Assembly: GCF_030269125.1 (NCBI RefSeq) | Contig: NZ_BSSM01000007.1 | Location: forward strand, 310,001 to 374,000 | Direction: 5' to 3' | DNA: 64,000 nt | DNA from: Streptomyces hygroscopicus subsp. hygroscopicus | GTDB taxonomy: Bacteria; Actinomycetota; Actinomycetes; Streptomycetales; Streptomycetaceae | Shown: positions 8,932 to 17,057 of the stretch, piece after piece | Layout of the letters: each line of letters opens with the position of its first letter | Numbering within the stretch: position 1 is the first letter of the stretch | The notes under the pieces: model-generated | Told to the model about the DNA's origin: nothing | Database searches by the model: none | Seen by the model: the letters and a program-made list of their open reading frames with translations, nothing else | Translations under genes and position numbers: made by a program

Positions 8932-9786
8932 ATGACTTCTCCCGCCCCCCACGACCTCGTCGTCACCCGGGCCGGTCTCGCCGACTGGCCGGTGATCAGC
9001 GGGTGGGCGGCGGCGGAGGGCTGGAACCCCGGGCTGTCCGACGGGCCCGCGTTCTTCGCCCAGGACCCCGAGGGCTTCTTCCTCGGCCGGATCGACGGGG
9101 AACCGGTCTCGGCCATCTCCGTCGTCAACCACGGCGCGGACTACGCCTTCCTCGGCTGTTACCTCGTCCGCCCCGACCTGCGCGGCCACGGCCACGGCCT
9201 CACCACCTGGAAGACCGCCCTGGCCCACGCCGGAACCCGCACCGTCGGCCTCGACGGAGTCGTCGCCCAGCAGGACAACTACCGCCAGTCCGGCTTCCGT
9301 TCGGCCTACCGCACCATCCGGTTCACCGGCACCGCCCCCGAGGCGGAGACCCCCGGGGGGACCCGCCCGGCCGGCCCCGCCGACCTCGCCGCGATCACCG
9401 CCTACGACAGCGCCTGCCACCCCGCCGACCGCCCCCGCTTCCTCGCCGAGTGGCTCACCGCCCCGGGCCACCGCACCGTCGTACGCCACGAGGACGGCCG
9501 CCTCACCGGGTACGGTGTCATCCGCCCCGGCCGCGACAGCCTGCGGATCGGCCCGCTCTTCGCGGACACCGCGGAGGACGCCCGCGCCCTGTTCGCCGCG
9601 CTGGCCGGCCAGGCCGCCGGCCGTGAACTCGCCATCGACGTGCCCGAACCCAACGCCGCCGGCACCGCCCTCGTTGAGGCCGCCGGTCTCGCCCCCTCCT
9701 TCGAGACGGCCCGCATGTACACCGGCCCGGTCCGCGCGTACGCCCAGGACCGCGTCTTCGGCGTCACCACCCTCGAACTGGGCTGA
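8932..9786 (+). CDS. Tandem GNAT N-acetyltransferase (YitH-like C-terminal domain)
   Basis: Acetyl-CoA dependent N-acyltransferase of 284 residues. The N-terminal GNAT domain (about 1-130) has the acetyl-CoA loop region in LVRPDLRGHGHG. The C-terminal domain (about 140-280) resembles the YitH-type second GNAT domain, ending MYTGPVRAYAQDRVFGVTTLELG, which is characteristic of this two-domain family. The substrate is unknown. The ATG at 8932 has a GGAGCG ribosome binding site seven bases upstream, which supports separate translation even though the frame is open upstream into a membrane ORF. A second, unrelated GNAT gene follows 50 bp downstream, possibly in the same transcript. Confidence 0.85.
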   Translation: MTSPAPHDLVVTRAGLADWPVISGWAAAEGWNPGLSDGPAFFAQDPEGFFLGRIDGEPVSAISVVNHGADYAFLGCYLVRPDLRGHGHGLTTWKTALAHAGTRTVGLDGVVAQQDNYRQSGFRSAYRTIRFTGTAPEAETPGGTRPAGPADLAAITAYDSACHPADRPRFLAEWLTAPGHRTVVRHEDGRLTGYGVIRPGRDSLRIGPLFADTAEDARALFAALAGQAAGRELAIDVPEPNAAGTALVEAAGLAPSFETARMYTGPVRAYAQDRVFGVTTLELG

Positions 9787-9836
9787 CCGCGCAATTCCGT
9801 TGCCGCCCCCGGTCTCACGTGATCGGGTGGGCCGCC

Positions 9837-10622
9837 ATGGAGAAGAACGAGATCCTCGCCCTGTACGACCGTGACCTGCGCGAGCACGCCGCACCCGACG
9901 GCCCCGGCGCCCGTGTCGAGCGCGTCGGGGCGGTGGTACGGCAGACCGCGCCCCCGCACGGCTGGAACGGGGTGCTCTGGTCCGGTCTGGACGCCGCGGA
10001 CGCGGACGCGGCGATCCAGGAGCAGATCGCCCACTTCACCGCCCTCGGCACCGACTTCGAGTGGAAGCACCACAGCCACGACCGGCCCCCCGCCCTCGGC
10101 GCCCGGCTCCTCGCGGCCGGGTTCCGGGCCGAGCCGGCCGAGACACTGATGATCGGCGAGATCGACCGGCTCGACCTGGACGCCCGGCTCCCCGAAGGAG
10201 TCCGGCTGATGGAGGCCACCGACGCGGCCGGGGTCGACCTCGTCGTCGACACGCACGAGAGGGCCTTCGGCACCGACGGCTCCCACCTGCGCCACCGACT
10301 GCGCGCCCGACTTGCCGCCGATCCCGGCACGGTGGTCGCCGTCGTCGCGCTGGCCGGGTCCGAACCCGTCAGCGCGGCCCGGATGGAACTCGTGTCCGGC
10401 ACCCCGTTCGCCGGTCTGTGGGGCGGCGGCACCGTCGAGGGGTGGCGGGGCCGGGGCCTGTACCGCGCCCTCGTGGCCCATCGCGCCCGCGTCGCCGCCG
10501 CCCGCGGCTTCCGCTACCTCCAGGTCGACGCGTTGCCCACGAGCCGCCCCGTCCTGGAACGCCTGGGCTTCCTCCCGATGACCGTCACGACGCCGTACCT
10601 GTACGAGATCAAAGAGAACTGA
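9837..10622 (+). CDS. GNAT family N-acetyltransferase
   Basis: Predicted acetyl-CoA dependent acetyltransferase of 261 residues. The C-terminal half (about 125-255) holds the GNAT core, with the beta4 strand and pyrophosphate loop in GGGTVEGWRGRGLYRAL, then the beta5 region FRYLQVDALPTSRPVLERLGF. The N-terminal half is an extra domain common in two-part GNAT proteins. I prefer the ATG at 9837 (MEKNEILALYDRD) with GGGTGG upstream; a GTG six codons earlier at 9819 is possible. It follows the tandem GNAT gene closely. Substrate unknown. Confidence 0.82.
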   Translation: MEKNEILALYDRDLREHAAPDGPGARVERVGAVVRQTAPPHGWNGVLWSGLDAADADAAIQEQIAHFTALGTDFEWKHHSHDRPPALGARLLAAGFRAEPAETLMIGEIDRLDLDARLPEGVRLMEATDAAGVDLVVDTHERAFGTDGSHLRHRLRARLAADPGTVVAVVALAGSEPVSAARMELVSGTPFAGLWGGGTVEGWRGRGLYRALVAHRARVAAARGFRYLQVDALPTSRPVLERLGFLPMTVTTPYLYEIKEN

Positions 10623-10629
10623 CGCACCG

Positions 10630-10893
10630 TCAACGACGCGACACGGCCCGGTCGAGTGCGCTGATCCCCACCGCCGCCAGGGCGATCTGGACGAGCCACT
10701 CGATCCAGTCGGGCCCCTTGGTGTCCGCGACCCCGAGCCTCGCGGCGATCGCGGAGCCGATCAGCGCGGCCACGATGCCGACGACGATGGTCCATAGAAT
10801 CCCGATGTGCTGGCGCCCCGGCACGACCAGTCGGCCCAGCACACCGATGACGAGGCCGATGACAACGGCGCTGACGAGGCCCGAGATCTCCAT
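10630..10893 (-). CDS. GlsB/YeaQ/YmgE family stress-response membrane protein
   Basis: An 87-residue integral membrane protein of the transglycosylase-associated (GlsB/YeaQ/YmgE) family, small hydrophobic proteins induced by envelope and general stress; the molecular role is unknown. Three hydrophobic segments are visible (SAVVIGLVIGVLGRLVV, GILWTIVVGIVAALIGSAIA, LVQIALAAVGISAL) with the family-typical G-rich first helix. The ATG at 10893 (MEISGLV) sits five bases after GGAGGGG and is better placed than the GTG two codons earlier. It is convergent with the GNAT gene, 7 bp from its end. Confidence 0.9.
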   Translation of the reverse strand: MEISGLVSAVVIGLVIGVLGRLVVPGRQHIGILWTIVVGIVAALIGSAIAARLGVADTKGPDWIEWLVQIALAAVGISALDRAVSRR

Positions 10894-11026
10894 CTTCACC
10901 CCTCCGCATACCTGTCCCGTCCCTGGCGTCTGCCCCCTGTGAGCGGAGTCACTCCGCTCCGTTTATTGCCGGGACTTTCTGTTCATCGGCCCTTCATGCC
11001 ATGTACCTTTCAAGCCATCGACGCGT

Positions 11027-11050
11027 GTAGAACCCTCAAGCACGTTCTAC
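11027..11050. promoter_or_regulatory. Inverted repeat GTAGAAC-N10-GTTCTAC upstream of a secreted-protein gene
   Basis: Perfect 7-bp arms separated by ten bases, 59 bp before the ATG of the following gene, in the 216-bp region between it and the divergent GlsB gene. It may be an operator or a stem in the 5' leader. No regulator is assigned. Confidence 0.4.
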
Positions 11051-11108
11051 GCGCGCAGATTTGGCGCCGTAACTGTTCTCCCCACACCCCACAACGGAGG
11101 TTCGTCGG

Positions 11109-12569
11109 ATGCTCGGATCGATGAGATCCCGACGCAGACTCACCACCGCACTCGCCGGTTTCGGCATGCTCCTCACGGGAGCCGCCGTCCAGGTCGGTGC
11201 GAGCGCCCCCGCACAGGCGGCGACCACTCACCGCGTCCTGTTCGACAACGCACACGCCGAGACGGCCGGCAACGCCGACTGGGTCATCTCCACCAGCCAG
11301 CCCGATCCGCTCGCCCAGAACCCCTCCCCGTCGGCCGAGACGGACTGGACGGGCGCGCTGTCCTCCTGGGGTGTGGCGCTGCAGAAGACCGGCAGCTACA
11401 GCCTGAAGACGCTGCCCTCGGGCCAGAGCCTCACCTACGGCGGCTCGTCCGCGCAGGACCTGTCGAACTTCGACACGCTGGTCCTGCCGGAGCCCAACAC
11501 GCTGTTCACGACCGCCGAGAAGACGGCGATCATGAACTTCGTGAAGAACGGCGGCGGTCTGTTCATGATCTCCGACCACACCGGTGCCGACCGGAACAAC
11601 GACGGCTACGACGCGGTCGAGATCCTGAACGACCTGATGACGAACAACGGTGTCGACAACACCGACCCGTTCGGCTTCTCGATCGACTCGCTCAACATCA
11701 CCTCCGACTACCCGGCGGCGATCAGCGACAGCACCGACCCGGTGCTGAACGGGTCCTTCGGCAAGGTCACCAAGAGCCTGATCGCCAACGGTACGACCGC
11801 CACCCTCAAGCCCTCCGACAACTCCTCCGTCAAGGGCCTGGTCTACCGCACCGGTTACTCCGGGAACACCGGTGCCTTCTTCCTGACCAGCACCTTCGGC
11901 AGCGGCCGCGTCGCGTTCTGGGGTGACAGCTCCCCGATCGACGACGGCACCGGCAGCTCCGGCAACACCCTGTACGACGGCTGGAACGACACCGGCGCCA
12001 CCAACGCGCCGCTCGCCCTGAACGCCACCGCGTGGCTCGCCGGTGACGGCACCACCAGCGGGGGCGGCGGCACCGGCGGTGGCGGCACCGGCACCTGCAC
12101 GGCGGCCCAGCTCCTCGGCAACAACGGCTTCGAGTCGGGCAGCACCGTCTGGGGCGGCACCAGCGGCGTCATCACCAACTCCACCAGCGAGGCGGCCCAT
12201 TCGGGCTCCTACTACGCCTGGCTCGACGGCTACGGCACCGCCACCACCGACACGCTGTCCCAGTCGGTGACCGTCCCGACGGGCTGCACCTCGGCCAAGC
12301 TCAGCTTCTACCTGCACGTCGACACGGCCGAGACCTCGACCAGCACCGCCTACGACACCCTCAAGGTGCAGGTGCTGAACAGCTCCGGCACGGTCCTCGG
12401 CACCCTGGCGACGTACTCGAACCTCAACGCCGCCTCCGGGTACACCCAGCGCAGCTTCGACCTCAGCAGCTACGCGGGGCAGACCATCACCCTGAAGTTC
12501 ACCGGCACCGAGGGCTCCAAGTACCAGACGTCGTTCGTTCTCGACGACGCCGCGCTCAACGTCAGCTGA
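11109..12569 (+). CDS. Secreted protein with amidotransferase-like fold and C-terminal jelly-roll domain
   Basis: Exported protein of 486 residues, often labelled hydrolase in relatives, with no catalytic role I can prove. Residues 1-39 are a signal peptide ending APAQAA. The next about 270 residues resemble a class-I glutamine-amidotransferase-like (ThuA/GATase) flavodoxin fold, with segments FDTLVLPEPNTLFT, FVKNGGGLFMISDHTG and RVAFWGDSS. A Gly-Ser-Thr linker (about 313-328) leads to a C-terminal domain (NGFESGSTVWGG to TSFVLDDAALNVS) that is also found at the end of secreted proteases of actinomycetes and myxobacteria and probably binds polymer or surface. GGAGG lies eight bases before the ATG. 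Codon use is normal. A long perfect hairpin follows the stop. Confidence 0.75.
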   Translation: MLGSMRSRRRLTTALAGFGMLLTGAAVQVGASAPAQAATTHRVLFDNAHAETAGNADWVISTSQPDPLAQNPSPSAETDWTGALSSWGVALQKTGSYSLKTLPSGQSLTYGGSSAQDLSNFDTLVLPEPNTLFTTAEKTAIMNFVKNGGGLFMISDHTGADRNNDGYDAVEILNDLMTNNGVDNTDPFGFSIDSLNITSDYPAAISDSTDPVLNGSFGKVTKSLIANGTTATLKPSDNSSVKGLVYRTGYSGNTGAFFLTSTFGSGRVAFWGDSSPIDDGTGSSGNTLYDGWNDTGATNAPLALNATAWLAGDGTTSGGGGTGGGGTGTCTAAQLLGNNGFESGSTVWGGTSGVITNSTSEAAHSGSYYAWLDGYGTATTDTLSQSVTVPTGCTSAKLSFYLHVDTAETSTSTAYDTLKVQVLNSSGTVLGTLATYSNLNAASGYTQRSFDLSSYAGQTITLKFTGTEGSKYQTSFVLDDAALNVS

Positions 12570-12580
12570 GCCACCGAACG

Positions 12581-12616
12581 CGAGGGGGGTGGGTCCGGCG
12601 GGGCCCACCCCCCTCG
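12581..12616. terminator. Bidirectional hairpin terminator
   Basis: Perfect 13-bp stem (CGAGGGGGGTGGG pairing with CCCACCCCCCTCG) with a 10-base loop, exactly filling the gap between two convergent genes. It can stop transcripts from both sides. Confidence 0.75.
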
Positions 12617-15361
12617 TCATGTCGCGGGCACGGTCCGCTCCGGCGTGTTCCACCCGGAGACCCGCACGCGCGGGGCCGCGCCGTGCAGGTCGGCCGTCCG
12701 GTAGACGGCGGTCAGCGTCACCGACTCGCCCGGCCACAGGCCCACCTCGTTGTCCGACCAGCGCACCGGCAGGACCGGCGCCCCGCGCCCGTCCACCAGG
12801 TGCACGTCCGTCAGCAGCGAGGGCGTCAGCCCGTCCGTGGTGTTCCGCAGCGTCACGGTCGTGGTCGAGGTGCCGGCGACCGACCGTGTGGTGGCCGTCG
12901 CCGCCACCGGGACCCGCGCCATCGAGGCCAGTCCGGTGAGGTCGGCGTATCCGGTCGTCGGCGTGTACCACCAGGTGGTGCGCTGCCAGTCGAGGACGTC
13001 GGGTTCGTCGGACAGCCAGTACACGTTCCGGCTCACCTCCCGGCCCGCCGCGTCGCTGAGCACCAGCCGCAGCAGACGGGTCCCCGACAGGCCCGCCACC
13101 GACGACGGCAGGATCAGCGGCGTCGAGTGCGCCCCGTCCCCGGGGACCGACACCCCGGTGACCGTTCGGTCGTAGCGCGGCGAGCCGTCGGTGTCGTAGA
13201 GGGTGGCCCGCGCGGTGAGGTCCTGCTCGGCCGTGTGCCGGTTGTTCACCACCGCGACCGATCGGTCGTCGTACGAATACTGGATGTGCAGCGGCTCGTT
13301 GGCCTTCTTCGCGCCGAAGTAGGCGCCGCCCTGGTCGAGGTAACGGTCGGTCAGCTGCCAGTGCAGTGACGTCCAGCCGCTGTTGAACATCCAGTGGACG
13401 ACCCCGGTGGCGGGATCGGTGCGGTCGGTCGCGTTGCGACCGTACGCCTCGAACTGGGCCCGCACGTTCTCGTACTGGGCCAGCTGCGCCTTGCGCACGT
13501 AGTCGGTGAGTCCGGTGGGGGCGCCGTAGCGGGCGGCGAGGGCCTCGTCGTAGAGCGAGAGCGTGCCGAAGGTGTCGGACGGGGAGCGGTGGTACTGCCT
13601 GGCCTTCGGGTCCTGCCAGAGGGTGTCGAGTTCGGCCGGGGTGAGCATCCGGTGCAGGGTGTCCAGGGTGGGGATGCTCGGGCCCGCGCTGGTCTCGGAG
13701 TTGAAGCCGGTCGCGCCGCCCTCGCGCTTGGCGTACCAGTAGTTCGGTGGCACCCAGTCGTAGGGCCCCGTCATCTTCATCCCCGAACGGCCCAGCCGCG
13801 GCGATGATTTGTCGGATGCGGCGGGGACCACCGGGAGGTCCCAGTCGGCGGCCCGCAGCGCGTCCAGGTAGTTCTTCTCGATCCTCGCGTCGGGCGCGAA
13901 GTCGCTGCCGATCAGGAAGGAGATGACGCTCGGGTGGTCCCGCAGCCGGGCGGCCTCGGCGGCCATGGACGCCTTGGCCACCGGATAGTCGGCCGGGGCC
14001 CACCTCTCCCCGTTCTCCGTGCCGTTGACCTGGCCCTCCCACTTGTCGCAGCACTCCCAGCCCGGCAGCGTGAGCACACCGAGCCGGTCGGCCAGCCCGA
14101 AGAACTCGTCCGGCTCCAAGTGGCCTTCCAGGCGCAGGGTGTTCAGGCCGAGGTCGACGGCGTACCGCAGCCGGTCCTCCGCGTAGACGCGGTCCCAGCG
14201 CAGGAACTCGTCCGGCGACCAGCCGCCGCCCTTGATCAGCAGCGGGCGGCCGTTGATCCCGTACTGGCGGGCCCCGGCGGAGTTCAGCGGCGCCCGGACG
14301 TCACGGATGCCGAAGTCCTGGTGCGCGGTGTCCGAGGTGGTACCGGACACGCGCGCGGTGAGGTCGAGGGCGTACAGCGGCTGTCCGCCCATCCCCGCGG
14401 GCCACCACACCTTCGGCGCGGTGAGGTGCAGACCCGGCGCGTCGGCGGGGGAGAAGGCGACGGTCCTCGTCTCGTGCGCGGCGAGCCGGATCGTCCTGCG
14501 CAGACGCGTGCCGCCGACGGAACCGGTGATCTCCGCGGTGACCGCCGTGCCCGAGTCGTTGCGGACCCGGGCCCGCACCGTCAGGTCGGCGGCCGAGAGG
14601 GACGGCACGGCCAGTTTCGTCACCACGTGTGCGTCGCGCAGCGCCACCGGGCCGCCCCGGCGCACCAGGACGTCACGGACGATGCCCATGTTCCGGTCGG
14701 GCGGCGGCTGGAGCCAGTCCAGCCAGCCGGTGGTCAGGTCCTTGCTCGGCTCGTTGGGCCGCACGCGGAAGGCGACCGTGTTGACGCCGGGCCGGACCAG
14801 GGCGGTGACGTCCAGTTCGTGGTGCGTGTAGGCGCCGGTCACGTCCCGCGCGGTGGCCACCTGGTGGCCGTTGACGTAGACGTCGGCCGCCGAGACGACG
14901 CCGCTGAAGTCGAGGAGGGTGCGCCGCGTGGTGTCGGCGACGGTGAAGTCGGAGCGGTACCACCACGGCACCTCGAAGTCCGCCTTCGGGATCTTCGCCA
15001 GGTTGGTCGAGCGGAAGGGGTCGTCGTACACCCCGGCGGCGAGCAGCGCGGCCAGGACCGTGGAGCGCGGGCCGGCCGGGTACCAGCCGCGCGCCGGGTA
15101 ACCGGGCGAGGACACGGCGGCGGGGGAGTCGCCCACCTTGGCCGTGGACTGGACGGCGTATCCGGCGAGCGGGGTGGTGGCACCGGCGGCCGAGGACACG
15201 TGGGTGATCCGGGCGGCGGCCGGCTTCAGCGCCGCGACCGGGCTGAGCGGCGGAGTGCGGGCGTGGGGGTCGGCCCAGGCTCCGGTGGTGAGGGAGCCCA
15301 CCAGGGCGAGGAGGCCGGTGGCCGTGGCGAGCCTCAGGCCGGGGGCGGGACGAGGGAACAC
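12617..15361 (-). CDS. Secreted GH2 exo-beta-D-glucosaminidase-like enzyme
   Basis: Predicted extracellular glycoside hydrolase family 2 enzyme of 914 residues, closest in architecture to CsxA-type exo-beta-D-glucosaminidases, which release glucosamine from the non-reducing end of chitosan oligomers. Order: signal peptide (1-30); sugar-binding jelly roll (about 55-235, WWYRSDFTV and VYVNGHQVA); Ig-like domain (about 240-350); TIM barrel (about 352-650); C-terminal beta domains. Candidate catalytic residues are Asp487 in LIGSDFAPD (acid/base) and Glu556 in GFNSETSAG (nucleophile); both contexts match the glucosaminidase subgroup rather than beta-galactosidases. The GTG start at 15361 has GGAG eight bases upstream. 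A near-perfect palindrome lies 23 bp upstream of the start. No chitosanase is adjacent. Confidence 0.86.
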   Translation of the reverse strand: MFPRPAPGLRLATATGLLALVGSLTTGAWADPHARTPPLSPVAALKPAAARITHVSSAAGATTPLAGYAVQSTAKVGDSPAAVSSPGYPARGWYPAGPRSTVLAALLAAGVYDDPFRSTNLAKIPKADFEVPWWYRSDFTVADTTRRTLLDFSGVVSAADVYVNGHQVATARDVTGAYTHHELDVTALVRPGVNTVAFRVRPNEPSKDLTTGWLDWLQPPPDRNMGIVRDVLVRRGGPVALRDAHVVTKLAVPSLSAADLTVRARVRNDSGTAVTAEITGSVGGTRLRRTIRLAAHETRTVAFSPADAPGLHLTAPKVWWPAGMGGQPLYALDLTARVSGTTSDTAHQDFGIRDVRAPLNSAGARQYGINGRPLLIKGGGWSPDEFLRWDRVYAEDRLRYAVDLGLNTLRLEGHLEPDEFFGLADRLGVLTLPGWECCDKWEGQVNGTENGERWAPADYPVAKASMAAEAARLRDHPSVISFLIGSDFAPDARIEKNYLDALRAADWDLPVVPAASDKSSPRLGRSGMKMTGPYDWVPPNYWYAKREGGATGFNSETSAGPSIPTLDTLHRMLTPAELDTLWQDPKARQYHRSPSDTFGTLSLYDEALAARYGAPTGLTDYVRKAQLAQYENVRAQFEAYGRNATDRTDPATGVVHWMFNSGWTSLHWQLTDRYLDQGGAYFGAKKANEPLHIQYSYDDRSVAVVNNRHTAEQDLTARATLYDTDGSPRYDRTVTGVSVPGDGAHSTPLILPSSVAGLSGTRLLRLVLSDAAGREVSRNVYWLSDEPDVLDWQRTTWWYTPTTGYADLTGLASMARVPVAATATTRSVAGTSTTTVTLRNTTDGLTPSLLTDVHLVDGRGAPVLPVRWSDNEVGLWPGESVTLTAVYRTADLHGAAPRVRVSGWNTPERTVPAT

Positions 15362-15383
15362 AGACGGTCTCCAGGCTCGTAAA

Positions 15384-15402
15384 GTTAGGAAACTTTACTA
15401 AC
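15384..15402. promoter_or_regulatory. Palindromic operator upstream of the GH2 gene
   Basis: GTTAGGAAA-C-TTTACTAAC: two 9-base arms that are reverse complements except for one position, centred about 32 bp before the GH2 GTG start and in the divergent region with the APC permease. The layout resembles operators of ROK-family sugar regulators of Streptomyces. An AAAGTT/AACTTT inverted repeat is nested in it. No regulator gene is next door. Confidence 0.6.
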
Positions 15403-15535
15403 CGGGCTTAAGCTAGGTCGCCGTCCCAGGACTGTCAACGACCTTCGCCGCAGCGTCCGCTGAATGTCCGTCAACCGCTTTCTGCCGGCGCTCGGATTCT
15501 CGTAGGGTTCCCTCCCGACGCCCCCAGGAGTCCCC

Positions 15536-16978
15536 ATGTCCGGTAGCCCGCCGCCTCCGGGCGGCTTCGTCCGCCGGGTCGGGCTGTTCCAGGCCACGGC
15601 CATCAACATGAGCCAGATGTGCGGCATCGGCCCGTTCGTCACCATCCCGCTGATGGTCACCGCGTTCGGCGGCCCGCAGGCGGTCGTCGGGTTCGTCGCG
15701 GGTGCCGTACTGGCGCTGTGCGACGGGCTGGTCTGGGCCGAACTCGGTGCCGCGCTGCCCGGCTCCGGCGGCAGCTACGTCTATCTGCGCCAGGCATTCC
15801 AGCACCGCACCGGCAGGCTGATGCCGTTCCTGTTCGTGTGGACGGCGATGCTCTTCGTGCCGCTGATCATGTCCACGGGCGTGGTCGGCTTCGTCCAGTA
15901 CCTCGGCTATCTCGTCCCCGGCCTCGGCGGCACGGCCGGCGACCTGACCGGCCTCGGCGTCATCGCCCTGGTCGTGTTCCTGCTGTGGCGCGGCATCGAG
16001 CACATCGCGCGGATCACCGCCGTGATGTGGGCCGTGATGATCGCCTCGGTGGTCCTGGTGATCACCGCGGCGGCCACGGACTTCAGTCCGCGGCTGGCCT
16101 TCACCTACCCGGCGGGCGCGTTCGACCTGGCGGACGGCCACTTCTGGACCGGCTTCGCCGCGGGCCTGACCATCGGGATCTACGACTACCTCGGCTACAA
16201 CACCACCGCCTACATGGGCGCCGAGATCAAGGACCCGGGCCGCGTCCTGCCGCGCTCCGTCCTCTTCTCGATCCTCGGCATCATGGCGATCTACCTGCTG
16301 CTCCAGATCGGCACGCTCGGCGTCGTCGACTGGCACCGCATGAGCGACCCCGGCGACGTCGCGTCCACCTCCGTGGCCTCCGCGGTCCTGGAGCGCACCT
16401 GGGGCAGGGGCGCCGCCGACACCGTCACCGTGCTCATCCTGATCACCGCGTTCGCCTCCGTGTTCACGGGCCTGCTGGGCGGCTCCCGGGTGCCGTACGA
16501 CGCCGCGCGCGACCGGGTCTTCTTCCGGCCGTACGCCAGGCTGCACCCCCGGCACCGCTTCCCGACGCTGGGCCTGGCGACCATGGGCGTGATCACCGCG
16601 GCCGGCTTCCTCGTCGGCCGGCACACCGATCTCGCGACCCTCATCCAGCTGCTCACCACGGTGATGGTGATCGTGCAGGCGCTCGCCCAGATCGTCGCCC
16701 TGACGGTGCTGCGCGCCCGGCAGCCCGCCCTGCGCCGCCCGTACCGCATGTGGCTCTACCCGCTGCCGTCCCTGGTGGCCTTCGTCGGCTGGTGCGTGAT
16801 CTACGGCTACGCCGACCGCGGCTCACCGGGCCGCCACCCCATCGAATGGTCCCTGGCCTGGCTGGCCCTCGGCTGCGCGGCGTTCCTGGTCTGGGCCCGG
16901 CTGGAGAGGGCGTGGCCGTTCGGGGAGAAGGAGACGGGCGAGGAGCGGCCGGCCGGGCTGGACCCCGAGACGGTCTGA
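15536..16978 (+). CDS. APC family amino acid/polyamine permease
   Basis: Integral membrane secondary transporter of 480 residues with about twelve hydrophobic helices, belonging to the amino acid-polyamine-organocation superfamily. The first helix carries the unwound-helix motif region INMSQMCGIGPFVTIP, equivalent to the substrate-binding GSG-type break of APC transporters. The later sequence YLGYNTTAYMGAEIKDPGR is the usual conserved loop (tyrosine, E, D-P-x-R) of amino acid permeases. The ATG follows CCAGGAG by eight bases. It is divergent from the GH2 gene and shares the region with the palindromic operator, so co-control with amino-sugar use is possible but unproven. Substrate unknown. 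Confidence 0.85.
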   Translation: MSGSPPPPGGFVRRVGLFQATAINMSQMCGIGPFVTIPLMVTAFGGPQAVVGFVAGAVLALCDGLVWAELGAALPGSGGSYVYLRQAFQHRTGRLMPFLFVWTAMLFVPLIMSTGVVGFVQYLGYLVPGLGGTAGDLTGLGVIALVVFLLWRGIEHIARITAVMWAVMIASVVLVITAAATDFSPRLAFTYPAGAFDLADGHFWTGFAAGLTIGIYDYLGYNTTAYMGAEIKDPGRVLPRSVLFSILGIMAIYLLLQIGTLGVVDWHRMSDPGDVASTSVASAVLERTWGRGAADTVTVLILITAFASVFTGLLGGSRVPYDAARDRVFFRPYARLHPRHRFPTLGLATMGVITAAGFLVGRHTDLATLIQLLTTVMVIVQALAQIVALTVLRARQPALRRPYRMWLYPLPSLVAFVGWCVIYGYADRGSPGRHPIEWSLAWLALGCAAFLVWARLERAWPFGEKETGEERPAGLDPETV

Positions 16979-17012
16979 CCCTCGGGGGGCTATGATCCAC
17001 GCAGCGTGCACG

Positions 17013-17053
17013 AGCCTCCCCGGCCCGGACCCGAGTCCGCCGGGGAGGCTTTC
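17013..17053 (+). promoter_or_regulatory. Strong leader hairpin that covers the ribosome binding site of the next gene
   Basis: AGCCTCCCCGGC pairs perfectly over 12 bp with GCCGGGGAGGCT, and an inner GGAC/GTCC stem closes a tetraloop. The only good ribosome binding site of the following GNAT gene (GGGGAGG) lies in the 3' arm, and the ATG is eight bases after the stem. A TATGAT sequence at 16991-16996 could be the -10 box. It may hide the site until something opens it; it could instead be the terminator of the preceding permease gene. Confidence 0.55.
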
Positions 17054-17057
17054 GGTC

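Noticed and set aside
11010..14054. A 1014-codon minus-strand frame through the secreted protein and GH2 genes
   Set aside because: It is out of frame with the GH2 enzyme and covers the opposite strand of a well-supported gene; no domain is recognisable.
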